From Clostridia bacterium (lineage in GTDB: Bacteria > Bacillota > Clostridia > Christensenellales > SZUA-584): 47,682 bases of DNA. The position numbers and the translations under genes are program-made. Positions 16,857 through 25,987 of this stretch are shown here, in pieces. The number at the start of each line of letters is the position of its first letter. Position 1 is the stretch's first letter. The stretch is from the NCBI GenBank assembly GCA_018648645.1, contig JABGQS010000019.1, positions 1 to 47,682 on the forward strand. The letters are read 5' to 3'. The notes beneath the pieces are model-generated. The model was not told where the DNA came from, ran no database searches, and was given only the letters and a program-made list of their open reading frames with translations.

Positions 16857-17231
16857 CTAGGTTACTTTTGTAATCTTGTGCCCACACTTGCTGCACCGGA
16901 TTAAAACCTTGCCTTTTCCTCTTGGCACACGCAGCTTTTGAAAACATTCAGGGCACTTGAACACCTTGTATATCTTCCTCTGCTTATGCCTAACCTTACA
17001 TTTATAATACCACGTTTTCGGCTTGTTCACCACTCTTAAAAACGCGAAATTTTCTTTTCGTCTCTGCTCAATATTTTTGCTGAACATGCGCAGGATAGCA
17101 AGCACTATTATCAATATCCAAATGATAAACATATACGGCCACTGAATAAAGCTCAGTATAAAAGCCAATATCATCAACCCAAACGATAAGTGATCGGGGC
17201 CATTGCGTCCTATAAACATCTTTCTAAACAT
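16857..17231 (-). CDS. Zinc-ribbon membrane protein of unknown function
   Basis: This 124-residue protein has a hydrophobic region at about 14-50 that can form two membrane segments, a basic linker, and a C-terminal zinc ribbon with Cys93-x2-Cys96 and Cys113-x2-Cys116. The ribbon should face the cytoplasm. I do not recognise a named family. It lies 23 bases before the DUF1858-rubredoxin gene and 31 bases after the PHP gene, so it probably belongs to the same transcript as fprA. AAGGAT lies 9 bases before the start. Confidence 0.7.
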   Translation of the reverse strand: MFRKMFIGRNGPDHLSFGLMILAFILSFIQWPYMFIIWILIIVLAILRMFSKNIEQRRKENFAFLRVVNKPKTWYYKCKVRHKQRKIYKVFKCPECFQKLRVPRGKGKVLIRCSKCGHKITKVT

Positions 17232-17262
17232 TCTCGCTTATCCTTTTAATTGTCATTTTCCC

Positions 17263-17952
17263 TCATATCCCATAAGTTATGATTAGCTCTGGTGCTTCTA
17301 CCTCTTTGTAATAATCGACAAAATCCTGCGTGCTGCCGATGCTGCCGGGAAGCATAATCCCGCTCTTGCCGATGTCGCTCATCACGTGCACATCACTTCC
17401 CGCAATCGTGAGTACCTTGTTTCGCTTTGCAAACTCCAGCGCCCGTTTGTTTCGGCTGTCGTTTCTCTCCTGCGAGTTCACAATCTCGATACCGTCATAA
17501 TACTTCGGGTTCTCTGGCGACAGTCCAAATCGAAACGGGTGTGCCTGAAACATCAAAAACCCATTGTCGTGCATCAGCGCATAAAGCTCTGGTGTAGACA
17601 GCTTATAAAACGGTCCGCTGCGCTTGATAAACGCTTCGTCAGGACCATACACCAAATACTCAAACGGCGAATCCTCTGCCTGCACTTCCATTCCAAGAAA
17701 CACCTTAAAGTCAATCTCGTCGCCTCGACTCGCTGCTGCTTTGTACCCTTCAAGATAACAATCTACCTGCACTTCCCAATCCAAATGTTTAAGTTTCCTC
17801 TTGTTGAAAAACCGCGAGTAGAAATGGTCGGTGATAAACGTTCCTATATATCCGGCTTGCTTCATAGCGTCCACAGCCTGCGCCCCGGGCACAGCTGCGC
17901 AATTGCTTGACTCAGCTGTATGACAATGCGTCTCAAACTGATACAACCTCAT
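17263..17952 (-). CDS. PHP-domain phosphoesterase-like protein
   Basis: This 229-residue protein has the PHP metal-binding pattern: THCHT (His9, His11) at the N-terminus, ITDH near residue 41, FQAHPFR and a late GSDVH. PHP proteins hydrolyse phosphoesters such as histidinol phosphate, nucleotides or exopolysaccharide-kinase phosphotyrosines. The substrate cannot be told here, and no histidine-biosynthesis genes adjoin it. The start follows GAGGT at 5 bases. It is first in a likely operon with the zinc-ribbon, rubredoxin and flavodiiron genes. Confidence 0.82.
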   Translation of the reverse strand: MRLYQFETHCHTAESSNCAAVPGAQAVDAMKQAGYIGTFITDHFYSRFFNKRKLKHLDWEVQVDCYLEGYKAAASRGDEIDFKVFLGMEVQAEDSPFEYLVYGPDEAFIKRSGPFYKLSTPELYALMHDNGFLMFQAHPFRFGLSPENPKYYDGIEIVNSQERNDSRNKRALEFAKRNKVLTIAGSDVHVMSDIGKSGIMLPGSIGSTQDFVDYYKEVEAPELIITYGI

Positions 17953-18023
17953 AACTTACCTCGTTAACATAATACTAAATAATTGTGTCGAAATCTTTAA
18001 TACTCGGGCGTATTAACATTTTG

Positions 18024-18052
18024 TTTACAAACAGCGCGCGACTTTGTAATAT
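18024..18052 (+). promoter_or_regulatory. Upstream promoter candidate of the NlpC/P60 gene
   Basis: TTTACA and TAATAT are separated by 17 bases. Confidence 0.5.
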
Positions 18053-18107
18053 TACGCGAAATCATGTACAAATCGGCATGAGCTCCGCAATGTTTACAAC
18101 TGTTATA

Positions 18108-18136
18108 TTGCATTTCAAAAAGAGAAACGATACAAT
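18108..18136 (+). promoter_or_regulatory. Proximal promoter candidate of the NlpC/P60 gene
   Basis: TTGCAT and TACAAT are separated by 17 bases and lie 27 bases before the start codon. Confidence 0.6.
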
Positions 18137-18163
18137 ATGTGCATATCACAGAAAGGGTTTGGT

Positions 18164-19303
18164 ATGAAAGACAACTTTGTACTCATTAAAGTAAAACAAG
18201 TATTATCGAAGATTAAAAACGGCTTCACTCGTTTTTTTCACACGCTCTCGCGGCTTAACTGGCTTGGTCGCGGCATACTGCTCGGCTTCGCATTGACGGT
18301 AGCTGCCGCAATCACTCTGCCGCTCGTTTTGACAAAGCAAGCCCCCGCAGTTTCAGAGCAGCTTGCCACGATTCCAACGGCAACGGCTATCCAAACGATT
18401 GCACCAATTGAGCCGATGCCAACGCCAATACCCACAACGCAGCCGGCGCCGACTATCGACCCTGTTCTCGAAAAGGGCGATGAAAGCATCTATGTTCAAG
18501 CGCTGCAAGATCGGTTGATGGATCTAGGCTATATGGAGATCGACGAGTCTACGCTATACTTTGGTCCTGCCACCAAATACGCTGTAGAGCTTTTTCAGCG
18601 GCAGCACGGTTTGCAGCAGGATGGCATCGCCGGCTACGAAACACTAAATGCAATTTTTACGGACGGCGCAAGACCATATACACTGCTTGAGGGCACCAAA
18701 GGCACAGATGTCGACGGCATGCAGCAGCAGCTTGTCGATTTAGGGTATATGAGCCTCATCACAGGATACTACGGCACCGATACAGTCTCTGCAGTCAAAG
18801 ACTTTCAAACGCGCAACAAACTGACTGTAGACGGCAAGACGGGCGAGCAAACTCTAGAGCTGCTATACTCACCGGACGCCATCCCCAGCGCGAGTTTTAT
18901 AATACAAGAGCGGCGAAGCGCCAACATCAGCGAAATGATCGCCATCGCGCAGGCACAGCTGGGTAAGCCATACATTCTCGGGCGCTCCGGCCCAAATTCG
19001 TTCGACTGCTCCGGACTGGTGTACTACTGCCTCAAACAGGCCGGCAGCTCGCGCAGACGATACAACGCCTCCGGGTATTCAAACGTTTCCGAGTGGGAAA
19101 AAATCATGTCTTATGACGACTTGCAAAAAGGTGACTTGCTGTTCTTTTGGATCAGCAGCCGCGGCAAAATAGGTCACGTCGGCATATATGTCGGCGACGG
19201 CATGATGATCGATGCCTCGTCGTCCAACGGAAAAGTCGTACACCGCTCAATTCATTCACCCTACTGGGTAAAGTGGTTCCGCTGGGCGCGCCGCCCGTGG
19301 TAG
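18164..19303 (+). CDS. NlpC/P60 cell-wall endopeptidase with two peptidoglycan-binding domains
   Basis: This 379-residue protein cuts peptide stems of peptidoglycan. It has one membrane segment at about 36-57, a proline/threonine-rich linker, two PG_binding_1 repeats (about 105-165 and 178-240, each with LGY and AVxxFQ-type motifs), and a C-terminal NlpC/P60 domain from about 262. The catalytic cysteine is in FDCSGLVYY and the histidine in IGHVGIYVGDG. It is anchored in the membrane and acts outside. The chosen ATG follows AAAGGG at 6 bases. It is transcribed alone, divergent from the PHP gene. Confidence 0.92.
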   Translation: MKDNFVLIKVKQVLSKIKNGFTRFFHTLSRLNWLGRGILLGFALTVAAAITLPLVLTKQAPAVSEQLATIPTATAIQTIAPIEPMPTPIPTTQPAPTIDPVLEKGDESIYVQALQDRLMDLGYMEIDESTLYFGPATKYAVELFQRQHGLQQDGIAGYETLNAIFTDGARPYTLLEGTKGTDVDGMQQQLVDLGYMSLITGYYGTDTVSAVKDFQTRNKLTVDGKTGEQTLELLYSPDAIPSASFIIQERRSANISEMIAIAQAQLGKPYILGRSGPNSFDCSGLVYYCLKQAGSSRRRYNASGYSNVSEWEKIMSYDDLQKGDLLFFWISSRGKIGHVGIYVGDGMMIDASSSNGKVVHRSIHSPYWVKWFRWARRPW

Positions 19304-19316
19304 ACTCTATAGCAAT

Positions 19317-19357
19317 AAAAAAGAGCGAAGCCGCGTTTTGCTGCTCCGCTCTTTTTT
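19317..19357. terminator. Bidirectional intrinsic terminator
   Basis: AAAAAAGAGCG pairs with CGCTCTTTTTT (11 bp), giving six T residues on each strand. It separates the convergent NlpC/P60 and lipoprotein genes. Confidence 0.9.
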
Positions 19358-19373
19358 ATTTCAAACAACGTTA

Positions 19374-19790
19374 CTAAAAAAACCTATCAAAGCTCTCCCC
19401 CGTGATTCGTTCAATAGTTTGTCTCATCTCGTCCGCATCAAAACTCCCATAGTACTCATCACCATACTTGATATCACCGCAGCCGTCCGTACTCAAGCGA
19501 ATCGTATACGTTCTGTTTTGATCTGTAATCTTAAGTATTAGCCCAAACGGACACGCAGGAGTTCCCAACACGCTTTCCTCTTCAACATACTCAATCAAGC
19601 TAACAATAGCTTCTATGTCTCGTTCTCCCTCTACAACGCTGACCGGCTCATCAAAAGAATGCGCATATATCTCTATCCGCTCCACACTGTAAAAATCAAT
19701 CGGCAGCTTCCTTGCACTCATATGCACCGGCGCACACCCTGCCGCCGCCAATAATACCAAACACAGGATAATCATTACAGTCTTTTTCAT
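19374..19790 (-). CDS. Small lipoprotein of unknown function
   Basis: This 138-residue protein begins with a lipoprotein signal (MKKTVMIILCLVLLAAAGC, lipidated Cys19), so it should be tethered outside the membrane. The mature part is small, acidic and mostly beta/alpha mixed, with two further cysteines. I do not recognise a family. The chosen ATG follows AGGAGGG at 5 bases; the open frame upstream overlaps the end of dinB. It lies 31 bases after dinB and probably shares its transcript. Confidence 0.75.
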   Translation of the reverse strand: MKKTVMIILCLVLLAAAGCAPVHMSARKLPIDFYSVERIEIYAHSFDEPVSVVEGERDIEAIVSLIEYVEEESVLGTPACPFGLILKITDQNRTYTIRLSTDGCGDIKYGDEYYGSFDADEMRQTIERITGESFDRFF

Positions 19791-19821
19791 GTTCGCCCTC
19801 CTAAGCATCGCTCGAATTCTT

Positions 19822-21042
19822 CTAAATTGTATCATCTTCCTCATTTTTATCGTCATCTTTATCCATGCTGACTCCGAGCGAAATCGCGCGCTTGCCGTAC
19901 TTTTGCCTTATCCCATCCACCGCATGCTCGATCTTCTCCCATTTCGCTCTGCTTGCCGTTTCATCAATATCAAAAATGCTCAGCTGGCCGGGCTCGTCCC
20001 CCGACACAAGACTTATCCCGGTTATGGTCAGCATTCGTATGGGCGCATCCATATCCCACTGACTTTCCAGTATATCTATTGTCGCTTTCACAATATCGTT
20101 TTTCAAATGCGTTGGCTGATGCAGCTTCCTCTGCCGCGTAATCGTTTTAAACTTCGGGTCGCGTATGGTCACTTGCACCGCCCCGCACTTTTGCCCGCCT
20201 TCCCTGAGTCGCACCGCGACATCTTCCGCCAGCGGCAGTATCGCCGTTTTAATGTCTTCGATACCAACCAAGTCTCGCCCAAACGTCATCCCCCGCCCCA
20301 CCGATTTAGCCTCGCTCAAAGCATCGGCATACTGCACCTCGCTGTTGTCAAGCCCATTTGCGTTGTCGTGCATCACCGTGCCGTGTTTACCTAGCAAGTC
20401 TGCTATCATCGCCCTGTCCGAACTCGCCAGCTGCCCTATCGTCGTTATCCCAAGCTTGTCAAGCATCGCCGTTGCCGACTTTCCAACAAACAACATCGAG
20501 TTCGCTTTAAGCGGAAACAGTATTTTTTTATAGTTGTCCCTGCTGATAATCGTGGTCGCGTCCGGCTTTTTATAGTCGCTGCCAAGCTTTGCAAACACCT
20601 TGTTAAACGAGACGCCCACAGATATCGTCAGCCCCGTTTCGCTCTTCACAGTCTCTCGAATCGAATCAGCGATTTGCTTGCCGCTGCCATACTGATTCAT
20701 GCTCCCCGTCACGTCCAGCCACGCTTCGTCGATGCCAAACGGCTCCACCCTGTCGGTATACCGCTCATAAATCGCACGCACAATCCTTGAGTATTTTGAA
20801 TACCTATCTCTGTGCGGCGGCACAAGCACAAGCTCCGGACATTTTCGTTTTGCCTGCCACACCGTTTCCGCCGTCACTATGCCAAAACCTTTTGCCAGCT
20901 CGTTTTTCGCCAAAATAATACCGTGACGGTTTTCTACATTACCGCCCACCGCCATCGGCACATTTTTCAGCTCCGGTCTGTACAGGCATTCTACCGATGC
21001 GTAAAAGCCGTTCAGGTCGCAGTGCAATATTGTCCTATCCAT
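19822..21042 (-). CDS. dinB: DNA polymerase IV (Y-family)
   Basis: This 406-residue translesion polymerase starts with the catalytic motif HCDLNGFYASVE (Asp9) and has the second acidic pair in GIDEAWLDVTGS near 106. The helix-hairpin-helix region (LDKLGITTIGQLA) and the little-finger domain with VGRGMTFGRDL follow. The start has AAGGA at 7 bases. The C-terminus is charged and I see no clear beta-clamp motif there. No LexA-type site was identified in front of it. Confidence 0.92.
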   Translation of the reverse strand: MDRTILHCDLNGFYASVECLYRPELKNVPMAVGGNVENRHGIILAKNELAKGFGIVTAETVWQAKRKCPELVLVPPHRDRYSKYSRIVRAIYERYTDRVEPFGIDEAWLDVTGSMNQYGSGKQIADSIRETVKSETGLTISVGVSFNKVFAKLGSDYKKPDATTIISRDNYKKILFPLKANSMLFVGKSATAMLDKLGITTIGQLASSDRAMIADLLGKHGTVMHDNANGLDNSEVQYADALSEAKSVGRGMTFGRDLVGIEDIKTAILPLAEDVAVRLREGGQKCGAVQVTIRDPKFKTITRQRKLHQPTHLKNDIVKATIDILESQWDMDAPIRMLTITGISLVSGDEPGQLSIFDIDETASRAKWEKIEHAVDGIRQKYGKRAISLGVSMDKDDDKNEEDDTI

Positions 21043-21074
21043 AAATCAGTCCTTGTTTACCGATATATTTACAA

Positions 21075-21821
21075 TCAATCTCGCTCCAAATATACATTCA
21101 TAAATCTTGCAATCTTCTCTTCACCAAAACCGTTGTCCAGCAGATAATCCCTTGCTCCATTATACTTGTTATGCAAATGGCTCATAAAAGCTACGATTGA
21201 TTCGCGCCGCGCTTCAAGCAGATACTTTGGCATTTCTCTTCCGGTCGAGTCTTTATAATGCTTCATTACGCTCTCAAAAACAGGCTCCATAAGCTGCTGA
21301 GTCGCTGTATAATTCTCAACAATGTTATGATGACTAACCCCCATCAAATCCAGAATAAGCGCCGCAATCACACCCGTGCGGTCTTTGCCGGCGGTACAGT
21401 TAAACACCACACCGTTTGCGCTTCTTCTAAGTATTGTATCAAAAATCATAATAATCGCTTCCGCAGAATTATCCAGTAAATCTAGATAAAGCGCTTTCAT
21501 TGATTTGGGCATTTTTTTCTCGAAAGAAGCGTAATCGTTCGAATGCACGTTGTCCATCAGCGAAATATTATAATACGTCGCACCGTCCGCGCTTTTCAGT
21601 CTGTTTTCCCCCCGTGATGTTTCAAAATCCGTCCGCAAATCAATCGCCGTCCTAATACCTTTGCCGATTATTATATCAATATCCGCGTCCGACAAATTAG
21701 CCAGCGAGTCAGACCGAAACAGCTTGCCGCTTTTAACAGTCCCCCCCAGTGAGGATTCATATCCGCCGAGATCCCTAAAGTTCAGCGCCTTTTCCAGTTT
21801 AACAATGTTGTGGTTGCTCAT
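21075..21821 (-). CDS. Tyrosine-protein phosphatase (dual-specificity-like)
   Basis: This 248-residue protein carries the C-x5-R phosphatase loop in NCTAGKDRTG, with NFRDLGGYES near the start, as in the bacterial tyrosine/lipid phosphatase family that includes LipA and MptpB-like enzymes. Members dephosphorylate phosphotyrosine or phosphoinositides; the substrate here is unknown. The chosen ATG follows GAAAGG at 10 bases; the TTG six codons earlier overlaps that site. It lies 32 bases before dinB. Confidence 0.88.
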   Translation of the reverse strand: MSNHNIVKLEKALNFRDLGGYESSLGGTVKSGKLFRSDSLANLSDADIDIIIGKGIRTAIDLRTDFETSRGENRLKSADGATYYNISLMDNVHSNDYASFEKKMPKSMKALYLDLLDNSAEAIIMIFDTILRRSANGVVFNCTAGKDRTGVIAALILDLMGVSHHNIVENYTATQQLMEPVFESVMKHYKDSTGREMPKYLLEARRESIVAFMSHLHNKYNGARDYLLDNGFGEEKIARFMNVYLERD

Positions 21822-21903
21822 AGATGTTTTGCCTTTCAAAGTTACATGATTAATCCTCTAATCAATTCTATAATTTATTACGGAGAAAGTCTATATGTTA
21901 AAT

Positions 21904-21938
21904 AAAAAAGTGGAGGTCCAGCTCGGACTCCCACTTTT
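21904..21938 (-). terminator. Intrinsic terminator after the decayed gene
   Basis: An 8-bp outer stem (AAAAGTGG with CCACTTTT) and an inner GTCC/GGAC stem are followed by six T residues on the minus strand. It lies 26 bases past the stop of the gene remnant at 21964. Confidence 0.8.
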
Positions 21939-21963
21939 ATTAATGTCGTTAATCTTCTATTTC

Positions 21964-22262
21964 TTACAGCTTCTTCGCCTGCTCTGCAATGTTCTGCATG
22001 CTGTCTAGCGCTTCTTTTGGAAGCTTGTCATATCCGCCTCTTGCAGTGTCTTTGCTCTTGATGAACTCTACTCTGTCTTCGATTCTGCTTACAAACTGTG
22101 CTTTGTAGTCTGCGTCAGTGAAGTCCATGTCATAGCCGTCAACAGCAAGTGTGCTTTGTAGTCTGCGTCAGTGAAGTCCATGTCATAGCCGTCAACAGCA
22201 AGTGTGCTTTGCACATAAAATCTTCATCAATGCCAACATAAGCTTGTGCATGATACCTAAAT
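21964..22262 (-). pseudogene. Remnant of an unidentified gene, broken by a 53-bp tandem duplication and a frameshift
   Basis: On the minus strand 61 codons and a TAA stop form a plausible protein C-terminus (LAVDGYDMDFTDADYKAQF, then ARGGYDKLPKEALDSM, ending EQAKKL). Upstream of it a 53-bp unit is duplicated; 53 is not a multiple of three, so the frame breaks. Further upstream, residues reading YHAQAYVGIDEDF lie in another frame, and one missing T in a TTTT run would explain that shift. No ribosome-binding site or full-length frame remains, but a terminator follows. I could not identify the family. The fragment has the base composition of the surrounding genome rather than that of the PEP carboxykinase gene next to it. 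Confidence 0.65.
22097..22202. repeat. Exact 53-bp tandem duplication
   Basis: Two identical 53-bp units (22097-22149, 22150-22202) are followed by nine bases of a third. They lie inside the gene remnant; identity of the copies points to a recent event or to an assembly artefact. Confidence 0.9.
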
Positions 22263-22299
22263 TCTGTTTTGCTTTTTTTATTAGTATATCAGCAGTTTT

Positions 22300-22335
22300 A
22301 AAAAAAGAGCCGTTCTGATTAAGAACTGCCCTTTT
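22300..22335 (-). terminator. Intrinsic terminator of the PEP carboxykinase gene
   Basis: A stem of about 12 bp with one mismatch, closing with GTTCT/AGAAC, is followed by a T-run of seven on the minus strand. Confidence 0.8.
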
Positions 22336-22362
22336 ATTTAACGTTTGTTATGTTGTTTGAAG

Positions 22363-24258
22363 CTAACCTAATTGATCAGGTGTAACAATAGCCCCTTTAG
22401 CTGCTTTGAGTTCTTCTAAGCGAGCTTTTTTGGTAACTTGTGTTTCAAAGTAAATGTCTGGGACATTTGCTTCTTTTTTGTAAGCTTCAACTTGCATATC
22501 AATTCTATCAATAAGTTTATCTACATAAAGTGAGAATTGCTTATTATATAGCTCTTTGGAATATCCTTTATCTGGCATCAATTCATCAAAAATGCCTTTG
22601 ATTTCTTCAAATGTCGGGATAATTCCTAGAGCTGTTTTGATTCCTGTGACTTCACCTTTTGCCAAACGTGCAAGCCATGTTAACCATGAGCGAACATCAC
22701 GTTTTTCACCGATGAGTTTATTTGAATCTCCACCACGAGCTGCTTCTGTAAGGAAGTAATTCAAAGATGCTAAAACAGGCTTTGTTGTGATCTTTGGATT
22801 TTTGAAGAACTTAAATTGACCATCCATATAATCACCCAATGCACCTAAGAAGAAAGGAGCATTTGCCCAAGGAGATCTTTTGATATCGCCTTTAGCGCCA
22901 ACTTCTGTTGCTGTTGTTTGAGATGTAATATCAGCACCGAATGTTACACCTTCTTCAGGAGTCAAACTAGCCACGACTGGAGGCATTGTATCGGAATCAC
23001 GTCCACTGTATGTAAATACGAGTGTATCTACACCATTTGGATCATCTGCTGCTGCTTCATTAAAGTTGCTCAATTGATTAGAGCGAATTGTGCATCTGGA
23101 ATTCGGATGTGAAATAGGAATAACGTTTCCATTAGCATCTGTTTTTCCTTCTGTCCATTCGCCTTGGAAGTTTGTTCCACTCTTTGGTGTTTCTTCATCA
23201 GAGCCTTCCCAATAAGGAACGCCATCAGAAATACAAACATTTGTCCAAATGATTTCTGAACCAGGATTTCTCAATCTTTCCATGAGAATTGGATCACCTT
23301 CTTTGGTAACGTCTTTAACGATACCAAAGATTCCGATCTCAGGATTGACCGAACGGATTGTTCCATCATCTGCAATCCAGATTTGAGCAAGATCATCACC
23401 TATGAAAGTATCACCAGCCATAGCTGTTGTTGTTTTACCACAGCCTGATGGTGCAGCGCCATCGATCCACACGATAGAACCATCTTTCATCTCAACACCA
23501 GTGATGAACATGTGCTCTGACATGTAATCACCTCTGTGATTATAGATTGCATCATCATTCGCCAATCTGTGATGACCCTTTTTAATTAAAGCACAGTTGC
23601 CTAAGTAGGATACGTTCCATGCCCAAGTTTCAATATTTTTTCTGTCTGTTAAAACATAAGCATTAGGCGTGTCTAATGTGCCTTTGCTATGTGTATTTGT
23701 AAAGAAAACACCAGTTTTTTCAACTTGCTTTTCAAAGCCTTCTGGAGAACATCTATAAAGATTGTTTTGCTGATGTCCAAGATACCATGTATCTGAAATT
23801 GTTAAAGATGGATAAGATGTTGGTGCACCAACAGGTCCACGGAGAAAGAAACCAACGAGCATTGTTTTTCCATCCATAATATTTTTCATGTTGGTTTGGA
23901 TAAGCTCATCAGCTTGCGCTCTTGGCAGAGCTTTTGCAAGGGAAGATGTGAACACGCCTTCATCTTCAATCGCATATGTTTGGTTAACAATGCGGCCTTG
24001 CTCTATTGGCGGGTCAAAATGAATCGTATGGCCTTCCATGGCCAAAGGTGACTCTTCGCCTGCCTCTAAAGACATCTTTTTGATATAGTCGCAATCTTCT
24101 TCACTGCCTGAGTGAATGAAAATATCTTTAGGATTGCAAAGCTCAATTTTGCTTGCAATCTTGTTTAAGATATCAGCGTTGCTGATCAGTTTGATTTTTT
24201 CTTGGCTTTTTTCATCACATTTGGATAGGATGAGTTCAAGCGCTTTGTTTTCTGACAT
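22363..24258 (-). CDS. pckG: Phosphoenolpyruvate carboxykinase, GTP-type family
   Basis: This 631-residue enzyme interconverts oxaloacetate and PEP. The kinase-1 motif reads APSGCGKTTTAMAGD, with the cysteine typical of GTP-dependent enzymes rather than the GxSGTGKT of ATP-dependent ones. It is followed by GDDLAQIWI, and SRCTIRSNQLSNF lies later. The start follows AAGGAG at 7 bases. The gene is a single transcription unit with its own terminator. It is clearly richer in A and T and poorer in CpG-containing codons than its neighbours (compare rsmA just upstream), which suggests acquisition from another lineage. In anaerobic fermenters the enzyme often runs towards oxaloacetate; direction is not visible here. 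Confidence 0.9.
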   Translation of the reverse strand: MSENKALELILSKCDEKSQEKIKLISNADILNKIASKIELCNPKDIFIHSGSEEDCDYIKKMSLEAGEESPLAMEGHTIHFDPPIEQGRIVNQTYAIEDEGVFTSSLAKALPRAQADELIQTNMKNIMDGKTMLVGFFLRGPVGAPTSYPSLTISDTWYLGHQQNNLYRCSPEGFEKQVEKTGVFFTNTHSKGTLDTPNAYVLTDRKNIETWAWNVSYLGNCALIKKGHHRLANDDAIYNHRGDYMSEHMFITGVEMKDGSIVWIDGAAPSGCGKTTTAMAGDTFIGDDLAQIWIADDGTIRSVNPEIGIFGIVKDVTKEGDPILMERLRNPGSEIIWTNVCISDGVPYWEGSDEETPKSGTNFQGEWTEGKTDANGNVIPISHPNSRCTIRSNQLSNFNEAAADDPNGVDTLVFTYSGRDSDTMPPVVASLTPEEGVTFGADITSQTTATEVGAKGDIKRSPWANAPFFLGALGDYMDGQFKFFKNPKITTKPVLASLNYFLTEAARGGDSNKLIGEKRDVRSWLTWLARLAKGEVTGIKTALGIIPTFEEIKGIFDELMPDKGYSKELYNKQFSLYVDKLIDRIDMQVEAYKKEANVPDIYFETQVTKKARLEELKAAKGAIVTPDQLG

Positions 24259-24407
24259 TTTAATTCTCCTTTATGTTTCACATTTTTTATAATAGTTTTT
24301 AATACCTTACAACTATAATGAAAGAGCGTCAATCTCGACTTGCAATAATAAACAAATCGCAACCTTGCCCATTTTAGACTATTCTACATATAATCCTATA
24401 TTCCTTT

Positions 24408-25283
24408 TTAATTTTCAATGTTTTTTTGAATATTCACGATTTCTTCACTAATTCGCGCAAAATCATTGACATTCAGCGTTTCCGCTCTTGCGTTTTCATC
24501 AATTTGCGCCTTTTGTATTATAGCATTCGCTTGGCCTATCGTCAGCTCAAAACTTTGCCGCAAATTGCTTCTCACAGTTTTGCGCCGTTTAGCGAACAGC
24601 CCCCTAACGGTTTTGCTATATTGCTCCGCTTTTTCCGCGTCATACTGCTTCATCTCAATGCTGAGCACAGCCGAGTACACATCCGGCTTTGGATAAAAGC
24701 AGCTCGGTGACACACTAAACAGCATCTTCGCATCCGCAAAGAACCCAATCGCAGCACTGATGCTGCCATACTCTTTGCTTCCCGGCATCGCGCAAATCCG
24801 CTGCGCCACTTCCTTTTGTATCATCACGGTAATGCGCTTAATGTTCAACCCCGACTCAACTAGTTTCATGATGCACGGCGAGGTAATATAATACGGCAGA
24901 TTCGCAGCCACATAAATGTCCGCTTCGCCAAATATCGGCGTAAGCTCTTTCTCCAAATCAGCCTTCAGAAAATCCTGGTGAAACAGCGAAAAATTCTCCA
25001 CTCCCTCAAACGTATCTTTAAGCGAGCGCACCAGACCCGCGTCAATCTCATATGCCGCTACTTGCGCTGCCCGGGTGGTCAGCCTTTGCGTCAACCCGCC
25101 AAGCCCCGGACCAACCTCAATAACCGCCGCGTTCCCTGCATCCTGCGGCAGAGCGGCGTTTGCAATCTTGTCGGCAATATTACCGTCCACAAGAAAGTTC
25201 TGTCCAAATTTTTTAAGCGGCGCAATGCCATAGCTGCTCATAAGCTCTCTGGCCACTTTGGGTGACGTAATATTTATACTCAT
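24408..25283 (-). CDS. rsmA: 16S rRNA dimethyladenosine transferase RsmA/KsgA
   Basis: This 291-residue methyltransferase dimethylates two adjacent adenines near the 3' end of 16S rRNA. The motifs are in order: KKFGQNFLVDGNIADKI, the SAM-binding EVGPGLGGLT, and NLPYYITSP, the catalytic NLPY. The C-terminal helical domain contains LFAKRRKTVRSNLRQ. The start follows GAGGA at 4 bases. It lies 30 bases after a GNAT gene, probably in one transcript. Confidence 0.95.
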   Translation of the reverse strand: MSINITSPKVARELMSSYGIAPLKKFGQNFLVDGNIADKIANAALPQDAGNAAVIEVGPGLGGLTQRLTTRAAQVAAYEIDAGLVRSLKDTFEGVENFSLFHQDFLKADLEKELTPIFGEADIYVAANLPYYITSPCIMKLVESGLNIKRITVMIQKEVAQRICAMPGSKEYGSISAAIGFFADAKMLFSVSPSCFYPKPDVYSAVLSIEMKQYDAEKAEQYSKTVRGLFAKRRKTVRSNLRQSFELTIGQANAIIQKAQIDENARAETLNVNDFARISEEIVNIQKNIEN

Positions 25284-25313
25284 AATGTCCTCACATCATA
25301 CTCATTCACGACT

Positions 25314-25808
25314 CTATTCACCAACAACACATTCCATAAACCCAACCGTGAAGGGCAGATGGTCAAACTTCCTCGTCCCCATATGTTTGAATCCATTAGC
25401 TGCATACCAATCTTTCAGCACCGCATTCTCCTCAATAATCCCAATTTCAATAACTTTGCCGCCAAGTTCCAACACCTTGTCTTTTGCAAAACAGAGCAGC
25501 GCGACTCCAAATCCCATATGCCGTTGCTTAGAAGCAATCGCCACATTCTTGAGGTTGTAGTGCCCTGCCTCACCGCGTTCCAACTGCATAAAGCCAACAA
25601 TTTTCTCGCCAGCTACCAACACATACATCCTGTTGCCTTTTTCAAAGTCTTCCTGCAAATGTATCTTTTCGATAAAAGCCCGGTTTGTTGGACAGTTTTC
25701 CTTCGTTATATGAAACTCCCTCGCGACCGTTCCAAAGGCTTCGCGAATCACTCCAACACACTTATCTAAATCTTCATTTGATGCACGCCTTATTTCAAAT
25801 TGACTCAC
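25314..25808 (-). CDS. GNAT family N-acetyltransferase
   Basis: This 164-residue protein has a single GNAT fold: EKIVGFMQLERGE (central strands), VAIASKQRHMGFGVALL (acetyl-CoA loop) and DWYAANGFKHMGTRKF near the C-terminus. The start is a GTG preceded by GGAGGAG with a 5-base spacer. The substrate is unknown. It lies just upstream of rsmA on the same strand. Confidence 0.85.
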   Translation of the reverse strand: MSQFEIRRASNEDLDKCVGVIREAFGTVAREFHITKENCPTNRAFIEKIHLQEDFEKGNRMYVLVAGEKIVGFMQLERGEAGHYNLKNVAIASKQRHMGFGVALLCFAKDKVLELGGKVIEIGIIEENAVLKDWYAANGFKHMGTRKFDHLPFTVGFMECVVGE

Positions 25809-25943
25809 GTTTTCTCCTCCAAACAGTTCAGCCCTTTTTCAACAGTCCTGCACCTTTTTCGCTCAAGCAATCAAACGCCAATTATTCTGAAAGTACTATC
25901 CGCTTAAATATCATATCATAAAAGCAGCGCGCACAAAACAAAT

Positions 25944-25972
25944 AAAAAAAGACACCCATGAAAGAGTGTCTT
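25944..25972 (-). terminator. Intrinsic terminator of the small membrane protein gene
   Basis: A 7-bp stem (AAGACAC with GTGTCTT, 10-base loop) is followed by a run of seven T residues on the minus strand. Confidence 0.85.
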
Positions 25973-25987
25973 GTTTGGTTGCTACTG

